Positions 52,239-63,200 of a stretch of 64,000 nucleotides of DNA are shown piece by piece. The notes below the pieces were generated by a model that searched no databases, was not told where the DNA came from, and saw only the letters and a list, made by a program, of their open reading frames with translations. A program made the translations under genes and the position numbers. Every line of letters begins with the position of its first letter. The stretch's first letter is position 1. Source of the DNA: an uncultured Eubacteriales bacterium (GTDB taxonomy: Bacteria > Bacillota > Clostridia > Christensenellales > UBA1242); NCBI GenBank assembly GCA_949031345.1, contig CARNVA010000006.1:21953-85952 (forward strand). The letters run 5' to 3'.

Positions 52239-54062
52239 ATGGAAAAATTGATACACATATTGCCTAATTTAATTACAAATGAGGACTCATCTTGGCTTAG
52301 AAAGAAGATTGCCAACCCTGATGAGCTCACTCAAGAAATTATGAGACATTTCAACAACAAAATTTATACACTTGCTGTTATGAAAAGATTTGAGTTTAAC
52401 AACCAACTCAATTCTTTTGGTGGAAAAATCACTGATGAATCAACCGTTGAAGAATTATCAGCCGCTCTTGAAGAAATTCCTGTAGAAACAAACTACTCTT
52501 ATCTTCTTGATGAATTTACAAGTAGATTTGACTGCTCTGGCAAGAGTCTTACTTCTGTCATTTGGGGCACTGCTATTTTAAACAGCATTGAAGGAAAAGG
52601 CGTTGACAATGAAGTTATCCAAAAGTTTTTCTATACTGTTGCAAACACAATGCTTAAATCTGACAAAAATGTTGAGATGCTTTGCCAAGAAATAAGAGAA
52701 GTTGTAAAAGCAGACAGCAAATTTGCTGACGCTGTTGACATGGCAATCGCTTATGGACTTTTATTGAACAAGAGAGTGCAAGAAGCTGATGCTTGGTTTG
52801 ACTTCACAACTTTGAAAGAGCTTGAAACTTCCAATGTTGTAACTATCACCTCTCAAGAAGAGCTTGTTGAAGCACTTAGAAACTTTGAGACTTACAACGG
52901 TGCTATTGAATATATTAAAGACAATTATTTAAGCGAAACTGATCCTAAGAAAGACGGCTATTGCGAAAATGACGTTGATAAAACCTATAAAGCATACATT
53001 ATTGCTGCCACCCTTGCAAGCGAGTCATTCAAACACAATCCTGAATTTGACCCTCAAGGAAAAATTGGTTTCAACCTTACAGCTGACATCTTAAACCTTA
53101 GTGAAAAGATTGACAGCGAACACATTCTGTCTGGAATTTCAAACAAGCTCAACGGTCTTGAAGATGCTGCTGGAAGAATTGTATGTGAAATTCTTGGAAG
53201 AGATATCTTTGAAGAAGCTGACAGACAAAAGAAGCCTCGTTTCATTCTTCCTAAAGAAACTTTCAGAACAGGAAGCGTTGAAGATTATATCAAAAACAAC
53301 TTAAACTCTTTTGAAAAATTGATAAATCCAAACCTTGCTTACTGTCAAGACCTGCTCACCTCTCTTGAAAAGATTGAAAGCAAATATGCAAAAATCAAAG
53401 TTTACAGACAAAGCGAAAATACAAACAACGCTCTCACATTTATTGCAAGCGAGTTTGGTGTAGAGCTTCCTGCAGGCTTTGAAACAAAAGAAGATGTTCT
53501 TGCAAATGTAACTTTCCTTCAAGCAACTGCGCTTGACAGATATGACGAGCTTAATAGAATGAACACCATCTTCAAGAGAGTTAAAATGTCTCAAAAAGAC
53601 AATCTTAATATTGAAGAGCTTGCTTTCAACAGAAAAGTTTTGAAGAGAGACGACACTGTAAAAGCAACCTTACATGAAGATGTAATTAAAGAGTTTTATC
53701 GTGCTGTTGCTGCAGACCCAGTGCTTAAAGGTGACAGAAGAGACAAACTTAGACTTAAATCACCAAAAATGGTTATGGCTGAAATTAAAGATCGCGTTGA
53801 TGGAAATGCTGAAAGCTATCCTCAACTTGCAAGACTTCTCAGTCGCTTCTCACTCTCTACTCAAGAGCGTATGGAAAAAATCGTTGACAGCTATTATGTA
53901 AACGAAGATGGCTCTATCAACAGAGACTACAAAGAAGTTTATGAAATTGTCACTGAGCCTAAGACTACAAAAGATCAAAAGTTTGATGCAATTGCCGACT
54001 CTAAAATGTCAGATACTGATAAAGGAACACTTGTTGAGCTTATAGAGCCTGAAAAGCAATAA
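52239..54062 (+). CDS. unknown soluble helical protein (607 aa)
   Basis: No family is recognised. The protein is acidic, nearly all helical, without membrane segments, signal peptide or repeats detectable by eye. Only four cysteines are present. Sub-regions that stand out are KDGYCENDVDKTYKAYIIAATL near residue 240, EDAAGRIVCEILGRDIFEEA near 310, and a Lys/Arg-rich patch KGDRRDKLRLKSPKMVMAEIKDRV near 490-515, which could bind nucleic acid or phosphate. The frame starts eight codons earlier as GTG/ATG, but GGAGGG fixes the ATG at 52239. It has a strong promoter and terminator, so it is a single-gene unit and probably well expressed. Confidence 0.75.
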   Translation: MEKLIHILPNLITNEDSSWLRKKIANPDELTQEIMRHFNNKIYTLAVMKRFEFNNQLNSFGGKITDESTVEELSAALEEIPVETNYSYLLDEFTSRFDCSGKSLTSVIWGTAILNSIEGKGVDNEVIQKFFYTVANTMLKSDKNVEMLCQEIREVVKADSKFADAVDMAIAYGLLLNKRVQEADAWFDFTTLKELETSNVVTITSQEELVEALRNFETYNGAIEYIKDNYLSETDPKKDGYCENDVDKTYKAYIIAATLASESFKHNPEFDPQGKIGFNLTADILNLSEKIDSEHILSGISNKLNGLEDAAGRIVCEILGRDIFEEADRQKKPRFILPKETFRTGSVEDYIKNNLNSFEKLINPNLAYCQDLLTSLEKIESKYAKIKVYRQSENTNNALTFIASEFGVELPAGFETKEDVLANVTFLQATALDRYDELNRMNTIFKRVKMSQKDNLNIEELAFNRKVLKRDDTVKATLHEDVIKEFYRAVAADPVLKGDRRDKLRLKSPKMVMAEIKDRVDGNAESYPQLARLLSRFSLSTQERMEKIVDSYYVNEDGSINRDYKEVYEIVTEPKTTKDQKFDAIADSKMSDTDKGTLVELIEPEKQ

Positions 54063-54074
54063 TTTAAATTCAAT

Positions 54075-54102
54075 AAAAAACACGGAAATTTCCGTGTTTT
54101 TT
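54075..54102 (+). terminator. terminator after the 607-residue protein gene
   Basis: A perfect palindrome: AAAAAACACGGAAA pairs with TTTCCGTGTTTTTT with no spare bases, so the real loop is formed by the central A/T bases. T6 ends the stem. Confidence 0.9.
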
Positions 54103-54212
54103 GTTTGTGTTTAATAGAAAATTTATTTTTAATATTTTCTAAAAAATTATTTTGATCATAATAAATCAATTATCTTAAAAATGCAGTTTCTAAGTTTTAA
54201 ACTTATTATTTT

Positions 54213-57044
54213 TTAATTTAAAATCTTTCTTAAATATTTTGCAGTGTAAGATTTATCAGACTTTGCCACCTCTTCTGGAGTGCCTTGCGCAACGATTTCT
54301 CCACCGCCGCTTCCCCCTTCTGGACCTAAGTCGATTATATGGTCAGCAGACTTGATTACATCAAGGTTATGCTCAATTACTACAACAGTATTTCCGTTTT
54401 CAACAAGTCTTTCAAGAATTGAAATAAGCTTTTTAACATCAAACATATGCAGACCTGTGGTTGGCTCATCAAGAAGATAAATTGTCTTGCCTGTCGAGCG
54501 TTTTGAAAGTTCTGCCGCCAGTTTAACTCGCTGTGCTTCTCCCCCTGAAAGAGTTGTGGCTGGTTGACCAAGTTTAATATAATCAAGACCAACATCATGG
54601 AGAGCTTGCACCTTATTTTTGATTGAAGGAATATTTTCAAAGAATTTCAGGGCTTCTTCAACAGTCATTTCCAAAACATCTGAAATGTTTTTGCCCTTAT
54701 AATGCACCTCCAGTGTTTCTCTGTTGTAACGCTTTCCCTTACAAGCTTCGCAAGGCACAACTATATCAGGGAGGAAATACATTTCAATTTCTTTTACACC
54801 TGCACCCTCGCACGCGTCACACCTTCCGCCTTTGACATTGAAGGAAAATCTTCCAGAGCTATAACCCTTGGCTTTAGCTTCGGCAGTAGCAGCAAACAGG
54901 TCACGAATATATGAAAACATGCCTACATAAGTTGCAGGATTTGAACGAGGCGTTCTTCCAATTGGAGACTGGTCGATATTTATTACTTTGTCAAGCTGTT
55001 CGATATTTTCAATGGCATCAAAATGGCCTAGTTGCAACCTGCTGTTGTTAAGCTCATTTGAAAGATATGGATAGATAACATCACTTAAAAGGGAAGACTT
55101 GCCACTTCCTGAAACGCCTGTTATGCAAGTAAAAACTCCAAGAGGAAGCTTTACATTCAAGTTTTTCAGGTTATTTTCTTTTGCACCTTTAATAAATAAA
55201 TGTCTTTCACTCTTTTTTCGATTCTTTGGCACTTCTATTGTTTCTTCACCTCTTAAAAACTTTGCGGTGATTGACTGTGATGAATTAAGGATATCTTGCA
55301 AGGTGCCATTGCCAACAATTTTGCCGCCATGCACGCCAGCATAAGGCCCTACATCTACAATCCAATCGGCACTTTTGATTGTGTCTTCATCATGTTCGAC
55401 AACTATCAATGTATTACCAAGGTCTCTCAAATGCTCAAGAGTCTTTATAAGCCTGTCATTGTCACGCTGGTGAAGGCCAATTGAAGGCTCATCTAAGATA
55501 TACATTACACCAGAAAGTCCGCTGCCTATTTGAGTGGCAAGCCTTATTCTTTGCGACTCACCGCCTGACAGTGTTTCAGCCGAGCGAGCAAGAGTAAGAT
55601 ATTCAAGCCCGACATCTGACAAAAATTGAAGACGCGCTTTAATCTCTTTTAATATACTCTTAGCAATCTCTGCCCCTTCCTTAGAAAGTTTTAAGTCATC
55701 AAAAAATGGTAGAAGCTCGCTTACTGACATATCGCAAATTTCAGCAATATCCTTGTTTTTAATCTTGACTGAAAGGGCACTTTCATTAAGCCTTTTTCCT
55801 CGGCATGTAGGACAAGGCATTTCATGAACAAACTTGCCAATTTCAAATCTAATAAAATCGCTTTTACTTTCAGCAAGTCGCCTCTTTAAGTTGTTGATGA
55901 TTCCTTCAAATGACAATGCTTTTTTGCCATTGAAATGTTCAAAGGTTTTATTCTGCTTTTCATTATCATAAATCTCAAGTCGTTCGCCATCATTTCCATA
56001 CAAGAGGATATGAATTTGTTTTTTATTAAGTTGATTTACTGGTTTATCTAAATCAATATCGTATTTTTTTGAAAGAGCTTCAAAATATCTTGCTGCAAGT
56101 CCGCCATTATCTACCCGCCAGCCTGTAATATTAAAAGCCCCCTCGCGAATTGACAAATTACTATCACGAAGCACAATTTTTTCGTCTATATCTGAAAAAG
56201 TACCAAGTCCAGCACATGTTGGGCAGGCACCAAATGGTGCGTTAAAAGAAAACAATCTTGGCGTGATTTCTTCAAGAGTCCAACCGCAATGTGAGCAGGC
56301 ATAATTTGTACTGAACAACGCCTCTTCCCCCTCTTTATCAATCAAGACTAAACCTTCTGCCAGTTTTACAGCCGTCTCAATAGAGTCTGTAAGTCGTGCA
56401 GTTGAGCCATCTTTGAGCACAATTCGGTCGACAACTACACTTATGTTGTGTTTAATGTTTTTATCGAGAACAATCTCTTCATCAAGAGAATAAATACTGC
56501 CATCCACCTGCACGCGCACAAAGCCAGACTTTTTATAACTTTCAAAAGCCTTAGCAAAAGCCCCCTTTTGTCCACGGACTGTCGGTGCCATAACAGTGAT
56601 TTTTGAGCCTTTTTCATACCCCTCAACACAGTCTACAATTTGGTCAACAGTCTGCTGCTCAATTGGCTTATTGCAATGAGGGCAATAAGGAACGCCCACT
56701 CTTGCAAACAAAAGTCTTAAGTAGTCATAAATTTCAGTAACAGTGCCCACCGTAGAACGAGGATTGTGATTGGTAGTCTTTTGGTCAATTGAAATTGCAG
56801 GACTTAAACCTTCAATCATTTCCACATCTGGTTTTTGAGCTTGTCCCAAGAATTGCCTTGCATAAGAAGAAAGACTTTCAACATATCGCCTTTGACCTTC
56901 TGCAAAAATGGTGCCAAATGCAAGACTAGATTTACCCGAGCCACTTACACCAGTAAAAACTATCAATTTATTTTTTGGAATTTCGACATCCACACTTTGC
57001 AAGTTGTTCTCTCTTGCGCCTTTTATAATAATCTTATCATTCAT
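54213..57044 (-). CDS. uvrA: excinuclease ABC subunit A (943 aa)
   Basis: The damage-recognition ATPase of nucleotide excision repair, acting with UvrB. Walker A of domain I is GVSGSGKSS (about residues 30-38) and of domain II GVSGSGKSSLLSDV. Both signatures are present (LSGGESQRIRLA, LSGGEAQRVKLA). Zinc-binding cysteine pairs lie in CSHCGW, CPTC and CDACEGAG. Length is normal. A longer frame adds twelve codons upstream, but these contain the promoter. The -10 (TGGTATAAT) ends six bases before the ATG at 57044, with no Shine-Dalgarno sequence, so the mRNA should be leaderless. A terminator separates it from uvrB. Confidence 0.96.
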   Translation of the reverse strand: MNDKIIIKGARENNLQSVDVEIPKNKLIVFTGVSGSGKSSLAFGTIFAEGQRRYVESLSSYARQFLGQAQKPDVEMIEGLSPAISIDQKTTNHNPRSTVGTVTEIYDYLRLLFARVGVPYCPHCNKPIEQQTVDQIVDCVEGYEKGSKITVMAPTVRGQKGAFAKAFESYKKSGFVRVQVDGSIYSLDEEIVLDKNIKHNISVVVDRIVLKDGSTARLTDSIETAVKLAEGLVLIDKEGEEALFSTNYACSHCGWTLEEITPRLFSFNAPFGACPTCAGLGTFSDIDEKIVLRDSNLSIREGAFNITGWRVDNGGLAARYFEALSKKYDIDLDKPVNQLNKKQIHILLYGNDGERLEIYDNEKQNKTFEHFNGKKALSFEGIINNLKRRLAESKSDFIRFEIGKFVHEMPCPTCRGKRLNESALSVKIKNKDIAEICDMSVSELLPFFDDLKLSKEGAEIAKSILKEIKARLQFLSDVGLEYLTLARSAETLSGGESQRIRLATQIGSGLSGVMYILDEPSIGLHQRDNDRLIKTLEHLRDLGNTLIVVEHDEDTIKSADWIVDVGPYAGVHGGKIVGNGTLQDILNSSQSITAKFLRGEETIEVPKNRKKSERHLFIKGAKENNLKNLNVKLPLGVFTCITGVSGSGKSSLLSDVIYPYLSNELNNSRLQLGHFDAIENIEQLDKVINIDQSPIGRTPRSNPATYVGMFSYIRDLFAATAEAKAKGYSSGRFSFNVKGGRCDACEGAGVKEIEMYFLPDIVVPCEACKGKRYNRETLEVHYKGKNISDVLEMTVEEALKFFENIPSIKNKVQALHDVGLDYIKLGQPATTLSGGEAQRVKLAAELSKRSTGKTIYLLDEPTTGLHMFDVKKLISILERLVENGNTVVVIEHNLDVIKSADHIIDLGPEGGSGGGEIVAQGTPEEVAKSDKSYTAKYLRKILN

Positions 57045-57050
57045 GCATAT

Positions 57051-57080
57051 ATTATACCACTTTTTTCCCTCTTTTAGCAA
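57051..57080 (-). promoter_or_regulatory. promoter giving a leaderless uvrA transcript
   Basis: Minus-strand TTGCTA (57075-57080), 18-bp spacer, TATAAT (57051-57056) with an extended TG. Six bases remain to the ATG. Confidence 0.65.
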
Positions 57081-57146
57081 GAAAAGATTGGTGCATTTTA
57101 TCGACTAGCAAAGTTTTTTTTGACAACCTTTAAAACCATTTCAAAT

Positions 57147-57186
57147 AAAAAACGCACTAAAAATCTTCCTTTTTAGTGTGTTTTTT
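57147..57186 (-). terminator. terminator after uvrB
   Basis: A 17-bp stem (57147-57163 with 57170-57186) with one mismatched pair and A/T runs. It separates uvrB from uvrA, which often share one transcript in Firmicutes. Confidence 0.85.
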
Positions 57187-57224
57187 TTAATAAACTGATT
57201 TAAATATAGATTTTTAAAGATATC

Positions 57225-59177
57225 TCATCTTCCATTCAATCTTTTTCGCAGTTTTTGAATTTCATTGCGAAGCTCGATTGCCCTTTCAAAATCAAGCGCC
57301 CCTGACGCCACTTTCATCATAGCAGTAAGCTTTTCAATCTGCTCAGGAATTTCTTCCTTTTTCAATCTTTCTGTAGACACCTTCTTAGTAATTTCCAAAG
57401 TATTTTTAATCTCTTTTTTTATTGTCTGCGGAATTATTCCATGTGCCTTATTAAAATCTTCTTGCAATTTTCTTCTCTTTTCTGTTGTTTCAATTGCTCT
57501 TTTCATAGAGTCTGTTATCACATCTGCAAACATTATCACATGTCCATTTGCATTTCTTGCAGCCCTTCCTATCGTTTGAATAAGTGCGCCTTCGCTTCTT
57601 AAAAAGCCCTCTTTGTCAGCATCAAGTATACAAACAAGCTCCACTTCTGGCATATCAAGCCCCTCTCTTAAAAGATTTATTCCAACAAGCACATCAAACT
57701 CACCAGCTCGCAACCCATTGACAATCTCCACTCTTTCCATAGTGTCAATTTCAGAATGCATATATTTGGTTTTGAAGTTGTGTTCTTGCAAATATGTTGT
57801 CAAACTCTCCGCCATTTTCTTAGTAAGCGTTGTCACAAGCACTCGATAGCCACGCCTGATGGTCTTAGTTATTTCTACCATCAACTCTTCAATTTGATTT
57901 TTAATAGGTCGCACTTCAATAAGCGGGTCTAAAAGCCCGGTTGGTCTGATTACTTGCTCGACCACCTGCCCAGCATTTGCGAGCTCATATTTTGCAGGAG
58001 TAGCCGATACATACATTACCTGACCGAGTTTTTGACAAAACTCGTCAAAAGTAAGCGGTCTATTATCTCTGGCTGCGTCAAGTCTGAAACCATACTCAAC
58101 AAGCGATTGCTTTCTTGCTTTGTCACCATTATACATAGCACGAATTTGAGGCAAAGTCATATGACTTTCATCAATAATAGTCAAAAAACCTTTTGGGAAA
58201 TAATCAATTAAGGTATATGGAGCTTCGCCAGGCACTCTTCCATCAAAATATCTCGAATAGTTTTCAATACCACTGCAAAAGCCAACCTCTCTCATCATTT
58301 CAATATCATAAGCAACTCGCTGACCAATACGCTCAGCCTCAATGAGCTTTCCCTCATTTTCAAAATCCTTTATTGCAATTTCTCTGTCTTCTTCTATCTG
58401 CTTTAAAGCCCGCTCCATTCTGTCTCTTCCAACTGCATAATGCGTTGCCGGAAAAATGGCCACATATTTAAGCTCGTTGATGAGATTTCCACTTACTGGC
58501 TCAAAATTATATATTTTTTCAATCTCGTCTCCAAAAAACTGCACTTTGATAGCAAGCTCTGACTGACTGGCTGGAAATATGTCTAAAATGTCACCCTTAA
58601 CTCTAAAAGTTGACCTCTTGAAATCAATGTCATTTCTCGTGTATTGAATATCAATGAGACGCGATATAACCTCATCTCGATCAACCATATCCCCCTCACG
58701 CAAAGAAATGTGCAAGTTGTAATATTCTTCAGGGTTTCCAAGTCCATAAATACAAGATACAGACGCCACAATAATCACATCATCCCTTTCAAGTATGGAT
58801 GAAGTCGCACTCGCTCTAAGCTTGTCGATTTCATCGTTGATTGCCATATCTTTTTCAATATAAGTATCAGAAGAAACAATGTATGCCTCTGGCTGATAAT
58901 AATCATAATATGATACAAAATATTCCACTCGATTGTGTGGAAAAAATTCACGAAACTCGTTGCAAAGCTGTGCAGCTAGGGTCTTGTTGTGCGCAATTAC
59001 CAGCGTCGGCTTTTTCATCTTTTGTATCAAATTTGCCATCGTAAAAGTCTTCCCGCTTCCAGTCACACCAAGCAATACTTGTTCTTTCAAACCTTCATTA
59101 AACCCTTCAACCAACTTTTCAATAGCTTCCGGCTGGTCTCCCGCAGGAGCATACTTAGATACTAAATCAAATTCCAT
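57225..59177 (-). CDS. uvrB: excinuclease ABC subunit B (650 aa)
   Basis: The helicase-like damage-verification subunit of nucleotide excision repair. The family start [15 protein letters not shown] is followed by Walker A GVTGSGKT, the beta-hairpin region [11 protein letters not shown], Walker [10 protein letters not shown] and motif [17 protein letters not shown]-terminal UVR domain ([20 protein letters not shown]) contacts UvrC. The ATG at 59177 has AAAGGA at good spacing; a frame 11 codons longer is not used. The upstream sequence carries a normal promoter, and I see no LexA-type box. Confidence 0.96.
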   Translation of the reverse strand: MEFDLVSKYAPAGDQPEAIEKLVEGFNEGLKEQVLLGVTGSGKTFTMANLIQKMKKPTLVIAHNKTLAAQLCNEFREFFPHNRVEYFVSYYDYYQPEAYIVSSDTYIEKDMAINDEIDKLRASATSSILERDDVIIVASVSCIYGLGNPEEYYNLHISLREGDMVDRDEVISRLIDIQYTRNDIDFKRSTFRVKGDILDIFPASQSELAIKVQFFGDEIEKIYNFEPVSGNLINELKYVAIFPATHYAVGRDRMERALKQIEEDREIAIKDFENEGKLIEAERIGQRVAYDIEMMREVGFCSGIENYSRYFDGRVPGEAPYTLIDYFPKGFLTIIDESHMTLPQIRAMYNGDKARKQSLVEYGFRLDAARDNRPLTFDEFCQKLGQVMYVSATPAKYELANAGQVVEQVIRPTGLLDPLIEVRPIKNQIEELMVEITKTIRRGYRVLVTTLTKKMAESLTTYLQEHNFKTKYMHSEIDTMERVEIVNGLRAGEFDVLVGINLLREGLDMPEVELVCILDADKEGFLRSEGALIQTIGRAARNANGHVIMFADVITDSMKRAIETTEKRRKLQEDFNKAHGIIPQTIKKEIKNTLEITKKVSTERLKKEEIPEQIEKLTAMMKVASGALDFERAIELRNEIQKLRKRLNGR

Positions 59178-59210
59178 AAAATTTCCTTTGTTAAATTTGT
59201 TTATATACAT

Positions 59211-59239
59211 ATTTTACAATAAACTTTAAAAAAATACAA
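59211..59239 (-). promoter_or_regulatory. promoter of uvrB
   Basis: Minus-strand TTGTAT (59234-59239), 17-bp spacer, TAAAAT (59211-59216). The -10 is followed by a leader containing the ribosome-binding site. Confidence 0.65.
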
Positions 59240-59249
59240 ATCATTCACT

Positions 59250-59609
59250 CTATTTAAATATTGCTTTTAATATCAAACCAAACACAAAACTGACCGTAGC
59301 AAGAAACATACTTCTAAGCACCAACATCATAAGCGCTTTCTTTTGTTTTCGCGAATCAGCTAAATAAGTCTGCCCCTTTTTCTTAAGCTTTACGCAATAG
59401 TAATATCCATTCTTGCTGTCAGAAACAACAAAATCAATATAGTTTTGAAGCGATAATCCCGTCATTATCTCATCAATCTCACTGACCGATAAAATGACTT
59501 TATTGCATACCTCTTTTGCAATATCATGCGGAGAAATAAGATATGTTTTCTTTCCAGTACATACCTTACATAAATATCTTAAAACCAATTTCTCCTTACG
59601 CTCTTGCAT
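59250..59609 (-). CDS. small protein: winged-helix-like body with C-terminal membrane anchor (119 aa)
   Basis: Residues about 5-85 fit a small winged-helix fold (KLVLRYLCKVC, then ISPHDIAKEV as a possible recognition region, LSLQNYIDFVVSDSKNGYYYCVKLKKKG as the wing). Residues about 97-118 are a membrane helix at the very C-terminus. The protein is related in sequence and layout to the divergent gene at 59830: both have KLVL[RK].L at the start, a D.I....L..Q.YI core and a C-terminal anchor. No family name is recognised. No clear ribosome-binding site precedes the ATG. It could be a membrane-tethered regulator or an adaptor. It lies upstream of uvrB on the same strand. Confidence 0.7.
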   Translation of the reverse strand: MQERKEKLVLRYLCKVCTGKKTYLISPHDIAKEVCNKVILSVSEIDEIMTGLSLQNYIDFVVSDSKNGYYYCVKLKKKGQTYLADSRKQKKALMMLVLRSMFLATVSFVFGLILKAIFK

Positions 59610-59797
59610 ATAATCATCATTTTATTGACTTTTTTTAATAAAAAAATACTAAAAAATAATGAATTTGCTACAAAATCTATGAAAATATTTTGCAACCAAA
59701 CTTAACAATACTTCCATAAACACTTTCTTAAAAAATCAAAATAGAAATTAAACATAAACCCAACTTCACCAAGAATTTAATTACAAGTGAAAATGTT

Positions 59798-59803
59798 TAT
59801 AAT
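59798..59803 (+). promoter_or_regulatory. -10 element upstream of the second winged-helix-like gene
   Basis: TATAAT lies about 26 bases before the ATG at 59830. The -35 match (around 59775) is poor. The 220-bp region between the divergent pair is AT-rich without other clear signals. Confidence 0.4.
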
Positions 59804-59829
59804 AAACAAAATTGGTCAAAAATTAAGAC

Positions 59830-60201
59830 ATGCTTGACATAAAGTCAAAACTGGTTTTAAAAATATTGGCTAAAGAATGCCCGAATGGCTCCTTCAAAAT
59901 TGTGGAGTCAAAGGACATTATTTCTGCCATGCCAAATAAATACCGCGTGGACTTTGATGGCTTAGATAACATTTTAATTTACCTAGAACGCCAAGAATAT
60001 ATATCCATCAAATACGATGATGATGGAGTTTATTGCCTATGCGTGCTGCCGTTTGGGAGTGAGGTACTTGAGACAGAGAAGGAACAAAAAAGTAAGGGAG
60101 CAATGCCCCCTCACTTTTTAAAGCAACTAACGCTAAACTTCATAACAGCCCTAGCCGCCAATGCAATAGCCCTTCTTATAGCTTACTTTTTATTTAAATA
60201 A
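59830..60201 (+). CDS. small protein: winged-helix-like body with C-terminal membrane anchor, paralogue (123 aa)
   Basis: Same plan as the divergent gene ending at 59250: an N-terminal helical start KSKLVLKILAKE, a central helix-turn-helix-like part (ESKDIISAM, LDNILIYLERQEYISIKYDDDG), a wing-like strand pair YCLCVLPFGSEVL, and a C-terminal membrane helix (about residues 100-122). Identity to the paralogue is modest but runs across the whole length. No Shine-Dalgarno sequence is evident before the ATG. Its stop overlaps by eight bases the end of the convergent large gene, so transcripts may collide. Function unknown. Confidence 0.7.
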   Translation: MLDIKSKLVLKILAKECPNGSFKIVESKDIISAMPNKYRVDFDGLDNILIYLERQEYISIKYDDDGVYCLCVLPFGSEVLETEKEQKSKGAMPPHFLKQLTLNFITALAANAIALLIAYFLFK

Positions 60202-63200
60202 CTATATAATAATTATAAAGATTAAAGAAAGTTTGAACTTTGTCACAATAGTTTACATTTTTTGAGCTACCATCTAAGTCTATTGATTTTCTTTCATTTC
60301 CTTCTTTATAAGTAATAGGCCCTTTAGGATTTGGTTTTGTAGAAATTCTTCGGTTATTAGTATTCTGCGAACTTAAATCTAAATAACTTCGACCAAAATA
60401 ATCGATCATCTTTGCTCTTTGAATTAAGCCATCATATCCATCATTTTGTGTTACTTCTATTGAGATTGTAGATCCTGCAAAATTTTCAGCGATTCCATTT
60501 TTACCTTTTTCCATACCTTTGTATGCATTAGTAAAATTAATACCAGAAAAACTTTTTTTGCCGCCTGCACCACCATTTCCGCCTTTTCCTAAAACGATCA
60601 ATCCATTATTTGAAATTTTAATTTTATCAGAAGCAGAAATTGAAACCGCTGTTTGACCTTTTTCTCCATTACTTGTTTTTTGACTTTGACCGCTTTTCCC
60701 TGAAGCTGTAACTATAACGCCATAATTCAAAATATTATTTTGATTATCTGCAGATTTTTCATTAAAAGTATCTACTTCCCTCATTAAATATACTTTATAG
60801 TACTTTTCACCATTCTCTTCATCAGTATAACCTGACAAAACGTTAATAGCAACATAATTGTTGAAAGAATAAACTTTACATTTCCCATTTATCAAAATAG
60901 ATGTTTGATCAGTTCTTTGAATATTAACTGCTGAGCCATAAGCTGAAACTTTATATAAATAATTATCCTTTAAGTTCTCTCCAGAAGTTGCTTTTTTATT
61001 TATAAATGCTTGAGTTCCATATATTTCACCTAAGAAATTGATATTGCTAATAAATGAAAACTCAGGTTCAGAATCTTCAACTTCACTTCTTTCTAATTCA
61101 TCAAAAAGTGCACCATTATAGTAAGAAATTGAATATCCATTTCCTATAATATTATATTTATCTGATTTTGCGTTAATATTTTCTATAAAAGAAATATCTT
61201 TAGTTAAAATTATATCTCGAGCGGCATCAGCATCATTTATTGAAACATTATCAATTTTTTGCTCACCAGTACCAACTAATTTTGCAATAAGATTAAGTAT
61301 GCTTAGATCTTCCTTATCTCTTAAATAAATTTCCATACTACCTTCTGCTTTTGAGAATAGATTTTTACTATTTATATTTCCTTCCAAATCCATTCCTTTA
61401 TAACTGAAAGTTTCTTTTATTACATTATAACTTGGCACTTTAAATTGAGAATACTCAACTTCATAAACTCGTACATTTGTTTCTAAAATAGTTTCTTTTT
61501 CAGCTTCTGAATAATCAAAACCTTTATATTCTCTTTCTAAAGATTTTTCTACATTATAATCGCCTTTAATATATAAATAATTTGCTGACTTTGTTAATGA
61601 AATATTCTCACCAGTTATAGGATCTTTAATTGTTCCAATAGTTTTTGGAATTTTTCTTTCACCTATTAAATCTTTATAATCATCAACTTTAGGCAGATTA
61701 TTTAAATTGATTTTTCCAGAAGTTGTTGTACCTATATACGCGCTTAATTCTTGAACATTTTTTGTTATCCCACTTGGATTTCCACAGAAATATATTTCTT
61801 CAGGCTCCACAACCTCTTTCCCAGGAATTTCATTACCATCTTTATCTGTGGTATATAATAAGTTTCCTTTATCATCATAATAAACAACATATGCATATTT
61901 TTTACTATTCGAATCATATTTTACTTTATAGATTGGATTTCCATCTATTGAATATGTGATTTCACGAACAGTTGTTTCATTCCCATCTTCAGACTTATCT
62001 ACGGTTTCTATATCCTCTACTTTAATCAAAGTGTAGTTTTTACCATTACTATATTCTCTTTGAATTGACTTTATTGTCAAACTGGCCTCATTTGTAGATG
62101 TTGATGGCAAAAATTCTGCATTTATATAATGATAGGTTTGATTTTTATCTTTCAAAAGTAAATTATACTCATAAGTTTCATCTATATTATTAGATTTAGT
62201 TAAATAACCAGATTTATAACTTGCTAAAATTCTATATTCACCAGTAATCTGTCCACTCAATGGTTGAAAGTGCGTCATAGCAGCAGTCATTCCTGAATAT
62301 GCTATTGTACTTGCACCATCTTTAATCATTTTAAAATCATAATATAATTGTTCTGATTGTTTATTATGAAAAGTTACTCCATGATGTGATTCATTTATAT
62401 TAGTGAAGTTAGATGTATAAGTTTCAGATAAAGATATAGTTAATCCACCTTTATATACAACAGCACCATTAAATGTATAAGAAACTAAATTATTTGCATT
62501 TGAATCTATTTCTATTTGAATATCATTTCCTTTTCTTGTAAATATAATACCATTTTTATTTAATGAACTAGTACCTAAAATTTCATTGTTATATTTCCAA
62601 ACTTTTTCCAACTCTCTCGATATAGTAATATAATCTTCAGTAGACACATTTTTATTTATATCTTTAAGATATATTATTGTATTTTCTGAAATATTTTTAA
62701 ATTGATCTGAAAGTATAAATTTTTGATCAAAATCATTCACAATAAAACTAATATCTTCCATGTACCCTTGAATAGTGTTTTGCAAATTATCCTTTGTAGA
62801 TTTAATTAAGAAACTATTTTCAGACTTTACTTCAATATCATACGAATTACCGTTTATAATAATTCGATTTGAAGAAAATGCCAACCTGTTTATACCTGTT
62901 TTGTTTCTATTAAACCCAAACAAAACTTTATTATTTTCCAATCCAATCATCTCTTGATAACTTTGATTAATATTCAATGTTACTAAGTATCCTCCATTAC
63001 TAAATGAGTCTACTGACGCTACATTTGAAATTGCTTTTCCATAATACAAATCTTTATTAACTGTTTTCGTATCACTCGCTTTATATGTTGTACCATCTAC
63101 ATAACGATATTCAGTGAAAGATTTATCATTATTTAATGAAATATACCTAGGTGCACCAATTTTTACCGATCTTGAATAATATATGTTTGTTTTTGTAAAA

